From: RGIG4074 sp964459165
GTDB taxonomy: Bacteria > Bacillota > Clostridia > Christensenellales > Borkfalkiaceae
Length of the DNA stretch: 10,092 nucleotides
Direction: 5' to 3'
Assembly (NCBI GenBank): GCA_964459165.1
Contig: CAYWKM010000055.1
Coordinates: forward strand, 1-10,092
Position 1 is the first letter of the stretch. The number at the start of each line of letters is the position of its first letter. A program made the position numbers and the translations under genes. This document shows positions 1 through 5,525 of the stretch, one piece after another. Under the pieces are notes generated by a model that worked only from the letters and a program-made list of their open reading frames with translations, was not told the origin of the DNA and did not search any database.

Positions 1-13
1 CGTTTGTCCTTTT

Positions 14-913
14 TTACGTCTTTCGATAGAGACAGCCTTGAAACCAACCCTTTTCTTTTAAAACGCCGTTCAGGCGATTCAAGATTCCGTTCTTGTCGAG
101 ATTCCATTCCGGCGCGATCAGCATTTCTTTCGGCGCGTCGCCCGTTATCTTGTGGACGATAACATCCGGCGAGAGGCGAGCGATGACGGCGGCCGCCTGT
201 TCCGCATAGGATTGCAGCGAGATCGGCGCATACTCCCCTCTTTCGTACATCTGCGCGAGAAGCGTGTCCTTCGTCACGTATAAGGAATGAATTTTAATCC
301 CGAATAGGCGATAGCCGTTCAGATAATCGACGGTTTTCTCTGTCTCCCCGATTCCTTCTCCGGGAAGCCCGATTATGATGTGGGCGACGACGGGAAGGTC
401 GTATTCGTTCAGCAGTCTGACCGCCCGATCGAACGCTTCTTTATGATATCCCCGATGAATGCGGTCGGCGGTTTGATCGTTCGCCGTCTGTAAACCGAGC
501 TCTACCCATACGTCCGCCCGCTTTTTATAGGAAGCGAGGAGGGAAGCGATCTCCTCCGTGACGCAGTCCGGACGAGTCCCCACGGAAAGCACGGCGATGC
601 GGTCATCGGCGGAGAGCGCTTCGTCGTACCTCTCTTTTAACACGGGTATAGGCGCGTAAGTGTTTGTAAAATTCTGAAAATAGGCGATAAACTTCCCCGC
701 CCTTCTCTTCCGACGGAAATAGGCGTCGATCTGTCCGCGAACGGAAGTCTTGCGGATATGTTCGCCCGCTCCCCGTTCCCCGCAGAAAATGCAGCCGCCC
801 CTGCCGCAATTGCCGTCGCGATTGGGGCAAGTGAATCCGCCGTCGATACAGATTTTGAAGACGCGACATCCGTACTTTTCGACCAGGTAAGGACTCAAAT
901 TGCGGTACAGCAT
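14..913 (-). CDS. TIGR01212-family radical SAM protein (YhcC/YtqA type)
   Basis: A 299-residue cytosolic radical SAM enzyme. The N-terminus carries the family signature FTCPNRDGNCGRGGCIFC (residues 27-44). Cys29, Cys41 and Cys44, in a C-x11-C-x2-C pattern, should bind the [4Fe-4S] cluster that cleaves S-adenosylmethionine. An additional Cys36 sits inside the motif. Downstream, residues of the type VELGLQT (about 137-143) and HIIIGLPGEG (about 177-186) match the Elp3-like radical SAM barrel. The length is normal for the family. In Bacillus the relative YtqA (MnmL) has been proposed to act in wobble-uridine tRNA modification in Gram-positives; applying that role here is inference. The ATG at 913 lies one nucleotide after the stop of the thioesterase gene with no strong Shine-Dalgarno sequence, suggesting translational coupling. 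The stop is a TAA at 14-16 and no terminator is visible before the window edge. Confidence 0.93.
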   Translation of the reverse strand: MLYRNLSPYLVEKYGCRVFKICIDGGFTCPNRDGNCGRGGCIFCGERGAGEHIRKTSVRGQIDAYFRRKRRAGKFIAYFQNFTNTYAPIPVLKERYDEALSADDRIAVLSVGTRPDCVTEEIASLLASYKKRADVWVELGLQTANDQTADRIHRGYHKEAFDRAVRLLNEYDLPVVAHIIIGLPGEGIGETEKTVDYLNGYRLFGIKIHSLYVTKDTLLAQMYERGEYAPISLQSYAEQAAAVIARLSPDVIVHKITGDAPKEMLIAPEWNLDKNGILNRLNGVLKEKGWFQGCLYRKT

Positions 914-914
914 A

Positions 915-1337
915 TCATACGGGATCGGGTTCGATCAGCTCTTTGAGCTTCTCGTCAAATTCGGGATAAACGTCTCGCAGGAGCACGGGCTTGCGGTCGG
1001 CGGTTAAAAAACAATTTTTCGAACTCCCCTCCGCGGCGACGGTTCCGTCTGCGATTTTGACGATTCGATAGCCGAGGACGATCTTTACCCCCCGATATTC
1101 CTTTAACCAAGTACGGACTTCCACTTCCTCGTCGAAGGTGGTCGAACGTTTATAATGGCATTCCACTTCGAGAATGGGAGAAGAGATCCCCCTTTCTTCC
1201 AGCGCGGCGTAATTGAAGCCGATCTTATCGAGATAGTCGATCCTCGCTTCTTCCATCCAACGGATATAGTTGGAATGGTGAGTAACTCCCATTCTGTCTG
1301 TTTCGTAATAAAAAACTTTGCGTCGGTAGCGTTCCAT
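915..1337 (-). CDS. Acyl-CoA thioesterase, YbgC/FadM (4-hydroxybenzoyl-CoA thioesterase-like) hotdog family
   Basis: A 140-residue single hotdog-fold domain, the normal length for YbgC-type thioesterases, which hydrolyse acyl-CoA thioesters in the cytosol. The active-site segment YETDRMGVTHHSNY (residues 11-24) matches the family D-x-x-G-V/I-x-x-H-x-x-Y pattern, with Asp14 as the expected catalytic residue. It is followed by the usual helix RWMEEARIDYLDKIG. The substrate cannot be read from sequence. The ATG at 1337 is preceded by a purine-rich GAGAGG at about six bases. The gene begins 16 bp after the Xre-like gene stop and ends one base before the radical SAM gene, with no terminator between them, so these three genes are probably co-transcribed. 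The product looks like a housekeeping enzyme with no evident link to the DUF3990/Xre pair upstream. Confidence 0.92.
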   Translation of the reverse strand: MERYRRKVFYYETDRMGVTHHSNYIRWMEEARIDYLDKIGFNYAALEERGISSPILEVECHYKRSTTFDEEVEVRTWLKEYRGVKIVLGYRIVKIADGTVAAEGSSKNCFLTADRKPVLLRDVYPEFDEKLKELIEPDPV

Positions 1338-1353
1338 TTTTTCCTCTCTTTCT

Positions 1354-2439
1354 CTATACCGACCTCTGTATCAGCGCGGCGGCCGATAAGATCGCTTCGG
1401 CGAGGAATCCCGCCGAGAGTACGCTTCGCCCGTCCTCTCCCGACGTCTGCGCTCCGATCGGTTGAGATTTTTTCAACGCGTCCTCGACGAGTTTCGTAAA
1501 CGTCTTTTCTTTGGATTCGATCTCCTCTTCGGCGGCGCCTTCCTTCGAAAGGGCGTTAAGCCAATAGTCGTTCCAGCCCCCGATCAACGGCTCTCTCGGA
1601 ATCGTATAGCTTCCCCCTTCGAAACGAAGCGCTTCATAAGGGAATAAATCCGGATATCCGTAAGCTTTTTCAAAGAGAATCGCCTGCCTCCTCGCCGTGT
1701 TCGCGTCGGGATAAGGAAGGGAGGTTTGTCTCCGTCTCAGATCCGTCAAAAGCTGCCTTTTGAACAGATCGGGGAGATAACGTTCGTCGGTATCGGACAG
1801 GGGGCGATCGTTGTTTTTATCCGTCAGATCGTACACGCTGCATCCGAGCGCCTTGGAGAGGGCGAACAGAATGTTGAATTGCGCTTTTGAAATATCGTTT
1901 CTGCGCTGTTCGTACATCTGAATGGAACGGATATCCACGCCGCTTAAAGCCGCCAATTCCGATTGAGACATTCCCGCAAGGGAGCGGAAGTATTCGAGAT
2001 TCGTCTTTCTCTTTCTCATGCGTTTTTCGATTTCCGCCACGAAAACGCTCGCATCCTCTTTGCGAAAGGAAGGATACCAGCCGATCAGCTCTTTGATCGG
2101 CACGACGAGCACGATCTCTAAAAATCGACGGGAAGTATACCATTGGTAGTAAGCGATGGAGGAGCCCGCCCAATATTCCGCCGTCTTCGCCATAGACATA
2201 TATTCGGGCATGGAGGAGGTAAAATCTCCCGTGACGGCGCGGTAAAGATCTACGCCCGTAGAACCGCTGATATAGGCGGGATTGCCGTTTTCAAATTGTT
2301 CCGCTACGCCCGAATCGATGAATTTTTTAAAAAAATCATCGAGATTTTCCTTGCGGTATTTGACGGCGAAATCGAACATGACGCCGAGCGCCGAGGCGGC
2401 GTTCTTTAAGTACAACTCATTGTAAGCGCGCGTCGCCAT
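1354..2439 (-). CDS. Xre-type HTH protein, probable antitoxin/repressor partner of DUF3990
   Basis: A 361-residue protein in three parts. Residues 1-105 form a conserved-looking helical domain (motifs FFKKFIDSGVAEQFENG and AEYWAGSSIAYYQWY) that I recognise from clostridial HTH proteins sitting beside DUF3990 genes. Residues about 146-206 are a Cro/C1 helix-turn-helix (GMSQSELAALSGVDIRSIQ, then MYEQRRNDISKAQ and LGCSVYDL). Residues 207-361 are a C-terminal extension I cannot assign. The start ATG at 2439 is well supported by AAGGAGG (2449-2455) nine bases upstream. The first 23 bp overlap the end of the DUF3990 gene, a toxin-antitoxin-like arrangement with the toxin candidate first. By analogy with other Xre antitoxins it probably binds its partner and represses their shared promoter, where a palindrome lies in the -35/-10 spacer. 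The antitoxin role is inferred and not proven by sequence. Confidence 0.82.
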   Translation of the reverse strand: MATRAYNELYLKNAASALGVMFDFAVKYRKENLDDFFKKFIDSGVAEQFENGNPAYISGSTGVDLYRAVTGDFTSSMPEYMSMAKTAEYWAGSSIAYYQWYTSRRFLEIVLVVPIKELIGWYPSFRKEDASVFVAEIEKRMRKRKTNLEYFRSLAGMSQSELAALSGVDIRSIQMYEQRRNDISKAQFNILFALSKALGCSVYDLTDKNNDRPLSDTDERYLPDLFKRQLLTDLRRRQTSLPYPDANTARRQAILFEKAYGYPDLFPYEALRFEGGSYTIPREPLIGGWNDYWLNALSKEGAAEEEIESKEKTFTKLVEDALKKSQPIGAQTSGEDGRSVLSAGFLAEAILSAAALIQRSV

Positions 2440-3097
2440 TTTTCAGTCCCTCCTTGATGATCTCTTTGATGAAGAGCGGATCTTTTTCCGCCCCTTTCGC
2501 CTTTTCTAATTTTGCCATCGCCTGCATATCGCGATTGAGAGAACGGGAATAATAGACGGGATCGTTCGATTCTTCGCTGAAAAGATATTTTAAAGAAGAA
2601 AACGCCCGTTCGCTTCGGATAAAATATTGAACGCCCTCTTTCCCGAGCGACGTCGCCTTTTTCAACGCGCCGAAAGAGATGCGATTATTGATAAATTCCT
2701 CCGCGAAGGAGAAGTAAGAGTTATCCGCGCGATATCCTTTGACCACGTCGTACGGCGTGAGATCGACGAGAAAATTTTTTAGCAGATATCCCTTCGCCGA
2801 AAGGCTGACGGACGTGTTTAAGGCGAACGCCCTGTTTTTGACGAGGAGAGCCAGCCACGTCATGAGATTCCCCTCGCCCGTGACGTCCAGCGTCTGCATC
2901 TTCGCGGTGTTCAGAAAATAACCGTTGACGATCCCTTTTCCCCCGCCGTTCCTCGCCGCCCATTCGCAGGCGAGCTCTCTATGTAGCGTGCAATAAAAGC
3001 CCTGACCGAATTCGTTCGTCTTTTTTCCGAGCGAGGCTTCCGGCCTTTCGATAACCTTTTCCGAGCCGTGATACAGCGTCAATTTTTTCCTTACCAT
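2417..3097 (-). CDS. DUF3990 protein, ADP-ribosyltransferase-like; candidate toxin
   Basis: A 226-residue protein of the DUF3990 family, which belongs to the ADP-ribosyltransferase (ART) fold superfamily. The first strand has LYHGS (His10), the usual NAD-binding histidine of H-Y-E type ARTs. NEFGQGFYCT (residues 28-37) supplies the tyrosine (Tyr35), followed by ELACEWA. The family block YRADNSYFSFA is at 122-132. The third catalytic position falls in LGKEGVQYFIRSERAF (151-166), where Gln157 takes the place of the classical glutamate; my recollection is that glutamine is usual in DUF3990. The target, whether protein, nucleic acid or NAD itself, cannot be told. ATG 3097 has an AAAGGA ribosome site about ten bases upstream. 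The gene directly follows a strong promoter and overlaps the downstream Xre-like gene by 23 bp. The enzymatic and toxic role is inferred. Confidence 0.85.
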   Translation of the reverse strand: MVRKKLTLYHGSEKVIERPEASLGKKTNEFGQGFYCTLHRELACEWAARNGGGKGIVNGYFLNTAKMQTLDVTGEGNLMTWLALLVKNRAFALNTSVSLSAKGYLLKNFLVDLTPYDVVKGYRADNSYFSFAEEFINNRISFGALKKATSLGKEGVQYFIRSERAFSSLKYLFSEESNDPVYYSRSLNRDMQAMAKLEKAKGAEKDPLFIKEIIKEGLKNGDARLQ

Positions 3098-3129
3098 GAG
3101 ATTGATTTCCTTTGTTAGTTTATAATTTT

Positions 3130-3158
3130 ATTTTATCATTTTGATGATAGAATGTCAA
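3130..3158 (-). promoter_or_regulatory. Sigma-A-type promoter of the DUF3990/Xre operon
   Basis: On the minus strand there is a perfect TTGACA -35 box (3153-3158), a 17-bp spacer, and TAAAAT as -10 (3130-3135, five of six consensus bases). It lies about 33 bp upstream of the DUF3990 start in an AT-rich gap, giving a short leader. It probably drives DUF3990, the Xre-like gene, the thioesterase and the radical SAM gene, because no terminator is seen among them. Confidence 0.8.
3134..3149. promoter_or_regulatory. Inverted repeat in the promoter spacer; putative operator
   Basis: TATCAT-TTTG-ATGATA is a perfect 6-bp inverted repeat with a 4-bp centre. It occupies almost the whole spacer between the -35 and -10 boxes of the DUF3990/Xre promoter and overlaps the upstream edge of the -10. 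A protein bound here would block RNA polymerase. The natural candidate is the Xre-like protein encoded second in the operon. Binding itself is inferred. Confidence 0.55.
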
Positions 3159-3184
3159 TACATAACAAAAAAATTTCGAAAAAT

Positions 3185-3213
3185 AAAAAATCCGAATGCA
3201 AATCGGATTTTTT
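3185..3213 (-). terminator. Intrinsic terminator of the LRR gene (symmetrical)
   Basis: An 11-bp perfect stem, AAAAAATCCGA / TCGGATTTTTT, with a 7-base loop, begins about 10 bases after the TAA stop (3224-3226) of the LRR gene. Read on the minus strand it ends in a run of six T followed by more T-rich sequence, as in a factor-independent terminator. The A/T flanks make it work on paper in both directions. It separates the LRR unit from the DUF3990/Xre promoter. Confidence 0.85.
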
Positions 3214-3223
3214 CGTTTTGTTT

Positions 3224-4603
3224 TTATTTTTCCGTCACCACGCAGTTTGAGGGGAAGGTGTTTTCGCACGCCTCCTTAAAGCCCTTGGGAACGTAAGCGT
3301 AACCTAAATTGTCGCAGTGGAAGAAGGCAAATTCGCCGATCATTTCCATCGTCGTCGGCAAAATGACGCCGGAGAGGGAATGGCTGTATGCGAACGCCGC
3401 TTTCTCGATGCGTTTCACGCCTTCGGGAATTTCAAGATAATTCTTCGTCCGATTCGCGGGGTAGCGCAGAAGGACGGTTCGCTCTTTGTTGTAGAGTACG
3501 CCGTCTATTTCGGCAAAGCAGGGATTTCTGTCGTCCACGAGGATTCTTTCGAGATTATTACAGCCGTAAAAGGAATTCGAGCCGATCTTTCTCACGCTCG
3601 AAGGAATCGTCGCTTCGACGAGTCTTCGATAATCGACGACGGCGTTTTCCCCTATCTCCACAACCCCGTCGGGAATCCGAAAGAGGGATTCCTCCAACGC
3701 CGCAGGGAGAGCGGCGAGGACGGTCTTCTCTTTATTATAGAGTACGCCTTTGACGTCGCAATAATATTTATTTCCGGCGGAAACCTTGATTTTCTTTAAA
3801 TTCTTCGCGCAGAGGAAAGCGTTGCTCTGAATCCCCGTCACGCCGGCGGGAATGTGAATAGCCTCCAACGCGTTATTTTCATAGAACGCGGAGGAAGCGA
3901 CCTTTTTCACCGAAGAGGGAATGCCGTAGCTCTTTTCCGTCCTTCCGGCGGGATAGCACAGGAGGATCTTCTTTTCTTTATCGAAGAGAACGCCGTCCAC
4001 GGAAGAGAACGTCTTGTTTTTCTTATCGACGTGAATATTAACGAGCCGCTCGCAGGAAATGAACGCGGATTGTCCGATCGACTGAACGGAAGCGGGTATC
4101 GCGATCTCGTTCAACCGCCCGCAATCCTCAAACGCGCTTCTCCCTATGCTCTTTAAATTGGGGGGAAGCAGGAGGCTTCCGATAATCGAACTGCCCTGAA
4201 AGGCTTTGTCTTCGATCCTTTCCAAATCGGAGGAAAGGGAAATCCTTTCCAGCTCGGAACAGTAATAAAACGCTTCCCTGCCGATTTCTTTCAGACTTTC
4301 GGGACAGACGACTTCCTTGATTACGCCGGAGCGGTAGAACGCGCCGTCGCCGATCGCCGTTACGCCGTCGGGAATGACGACCTTTCCGCCCTTTCCCAAA
4401 TAGCGCACGACGACGCAATCCCGCAGCTCGAAGTCCGCCAAGATGCGGAGCCTCTTCTCCTTCGGCGATTGCTCTTCCCTCGTCGCTTGGGATTCCGGAT
4501 CGGGTTCGTTCAATGCCGTGTAGTAATGGGCGAGATCCGCGCCGCAGTCGGGACAAAACCGACTACTGTTCAATTTTGCTCCGCATTCCGGACAATATTT
4601 CAT
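3224..4603 (-). CDS. Zinc-ribbon plus BspA-type leucine-rich-repeat (LRR_5) protein
   Basis: A 459-residue protein of unknown specific function. The N-terminus MKYCPECGAKLNSSRFCPDC is a double-CxxC zinc ribbon (Cys4, Cys7, Cys17, Cys20). After a charged linker (about 30-60), residues about 75-459 are BspA/TpLRR-type repeats with the recurring pattern IP.gV..Ig..AF..c..L..I.iP. Residues 176-421 are three exact 82-residue super-repeats, each with a [DK]GVL[FY][ND]KE[KR] beta insertion. I chose the ATG at 4603 over an in-frame ATG at 4675: only 4603 has a strong AAAAAAGGAG site seven bases upstream, and it starts exactly at the zinc ribbon, while the extra 24 residues are basic and unlike any domain. 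No signal peptide, transmembrane segment or sorting signal is visible, so a cytosolic protein-binding or scaffold role is my guess. It has its own promoter and terminator. Confidence 0.85.
   Translation of the reverse strand: MKYCPECGAKLNSSRFCPDCGADLAHYYTALNEPDPESQATREEQSPKEKRLRILADFELRDCVVVRYLGKGGKVVIPDGVTAIGDGAFYRSGVIKEVVCPESLKEIGREAFYYCSELERISLSSDLERIEDKAFQGSSIIGSLLLPPNLKSIGRSAFEDCGRLNEIAIPASVQSIGQSAFISCERLVNIHVDKKNKTFSSVDGVLFDKEKKILLCYPAGRTEKSYGIPSSVKKVASSAFYENNALEAIHIPAGVTGIQSNAFLCAKNLKKIKVSAGNKYYCDVKGVLYNKEKTVLAALPAALEESLFRIPDGVVEIGENAVVDYRRLVEATIPSSVRKIGSNSFYGCNNLERILVDDRNPCFAEIDGVLYNKERTVLLRYPANRTKNYLEIPEGVKRIEKAAFAYSHSLSGVILPTTMEMIGEFAFFHCDNLGYAYVPKGFKEACENTFPSNCVVTEK
3341..4078 (-). 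repeat. Three tandem 82-codon (246-bp) super-repeats within the LRR gene
   Basis: Units lie at 3833-4078, 3587-3832 and 3341-3586. Each begins with an I-[GQ]-x-[SN]-[AS]-F LRR segment, then a [DK]GVL[FY][ND]KE[KR] hairpin with an LPA/YPA turn, then a second LRR. The unit length is exactly 82 residues in all three, with no indel. At DNA level the stretch around CTCTTTgTTgTAGAGTACGCC recurs at 3482, 3728 and (diverged) 3974, spaced by 246 bp. Intragenic duplication is the simple explanation. Confidence 0.85.
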
Positions 4604-4610
4604 TCGATGT

Positions 4611-4620
4611 CTCCTTTTTT
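4611..4620 (-). promoter_or_regulatory. Ribosome binding site deciding the LRR gene start
   Basis: The minus strand reads AAAAAAGGAG seven bases before ATG 4603. The in-frame upstream ATG at 4675 has no comparable site, so translation most probably starts at 4603. Confidence 0.75.
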
Positions 4621-4716
4621 GATCGGCGTCGGACGGAAGACGCCGTTCGATTCTCTTTTTGATCCGCTTCGACAAACGACAGAGCGTTTTTCTTTAAAAT
4701 ATAACTCTGCTTTTAT

Positions 4717-4745
4717 ATTATACACCGTAAAAAGCCTTTCGTCAA
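4717..4745 (-). promoter_or_regulatory. Promoter of the LRR gene
   Basis: The minus strand shows TTGACG (4740-4745), a 17-bp spacer, and a perfect TATAAT (4717-4722). The predicted start site is near 4710, leaving a leader of about 105 nt before ATG 4603. A 7-bp tandem duplication (AAGGAGC twice on the plus strand, 4744-4757) overlaps the -35 edge; its meaning is unknown. I see no riboswitch-like structure in the leader. Confidence 0.8.
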
Positions 4746-4784
4746 GGAGCAAGGAGCATTTTTTCAGCTTTTCCAAAGGGAAAG

Positions 4785-5498
4785 CTACGGATTCATGACG
4801 ATTCGATCCGCATACCGCTGCAATTCTTCCAGCCTCCCTTCCTCCATCGGCGGAGTATCCTTTAAAGGATTGGAAAGCCCGAGCCTCTCGTATTTGTAGA
4901 ATCCCATCGTATGAAACCCTAACAGCTCATACTTCGTCACGTTCGGATAGCTCTTTACGATTTCGGCATAGCCCCTGATTTTCTCCTCGCTATCGTTGAT
5001 TGCGGGAAGGATAACGGTGCGGATCCACGTCTTTTTCCCGATTTCCTTTAAGTAATCGAGGAAAGCGAAGACGAGGGAGAGATCCCCCTTCATATATTTT
5101 GAAAAATCCTCCGGACGAAACATCTTTAAATCGCAGACGACGAGCTGCGCGCCTGAAACCGCCCTCTTTACGTCGTCGGTCAGCGGCAACGCGCCCGAAG
5201 TGTCGATCGCGTAATTTACGCCGTGTTTTCTTAGAAGGTCGCCCGTCTCGGCGATCTCCTTCGCCTGTAAAAGGGGCTCCCCGCCCGAAAAGGTCGCTCC
5301 TCCCTCCTTTCCGAAATAGGGTTTATAGCGCAAAATTTTTGCGCAGAGCCGTTCGGGCGTATAGTCGGTCCCTTCCCCCTCCCACGTATCGGGATTATGG
5401 CAATAGACGCAGCGCAGCGGACAGCCGGAAAGGAATACGGCGTAGCGCAACCCCTCCCCGTCTACTGCGGCGAGCGATTCAAACGAATGAACTTTCAC
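4785..5498 (-). CDS. pflA: Pyruvate formate-lyase activating enzyme (radical SAM glycyl-radical activase)
   Basis: A 237-residue radical SAM enzyme that abstracts hydrogen from the active-site glycine of PflB, using a [4Fe-4S] cluster and S-adenosylmethionine, to switch PflB on under anaerobiosis. The cluster motif is GCPLRCVYCHNPDTW, with Cys26, Cys30 and Cys33 (C-x3-C-x2-C) and the CHNPD signature typical of PflA. TFSGGEPLLQ (about 69-78) is the SAM-binding GGE motif, and DLK (about 123-125) is another family hallmark. The length is normal for the short activases. The start codon is GTG at 5498, with AAGGAG eleven bases upstream; the N-terminus aligns with the usual start (HSFES..VDGEGLRYAVF), so no longer form is needed. 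It follows pflB by 27 bp and is surely co-transcribed with it. No convincing terminator follows. Confidence 0.96.
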   Translation of the reverse strand: MKVHSFESLAAVDGEGLRYAVFLSGCPLRCVYCHNPDTWEGEGTDYTPERLCAKILRYKPYFGKEGGATFSGGEPLLQAKEIAETGDLLRKHGVNYAIDTSGALPLTDDVKRAVSGAQLVVCDLKMFRPEDFSKYMKGDLSLVFAFLDYLKEIGKKTWIRTVILPAINDSEEKIRGYAEIVKSYPNVTKYELLGFHTMGFYKYERLGLSNPLKDTPPMEEGRLEELQRYADRIVMNP

Positions 5499-5525
5499 TC
5501 TTTCCCCCTCTCCTTACGAGACGAA

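Noticed and set aside
3317..3799. Long plus-strand open frames opposite the LRR gene and similar ones opposite pflB and fbp (6840-7619, 9046-9945)
   Set aside because: They are antisense shadows of well-supported genes, without ribosome sites or recognisable domains.
4604..4675. In-frame 24-codon extension of the LRR gene beginning at an ATG at 4675
   Set aside because: It has no ribosome binding site and is highly basic, whereas ATG 4603 has AAAAAAGGAG at good spacing and begins directly at the zinc ribbon.
4772..4792. Hairpin AGCTTTTCC-AAA-GGGAAAGCT just after pflA as a terminator
   Set aside because: On the minus strand the stem has a mismatch or bulge and is followed by A residues and no T tract, so it is not a convincing intrinsic terminator for pflA.
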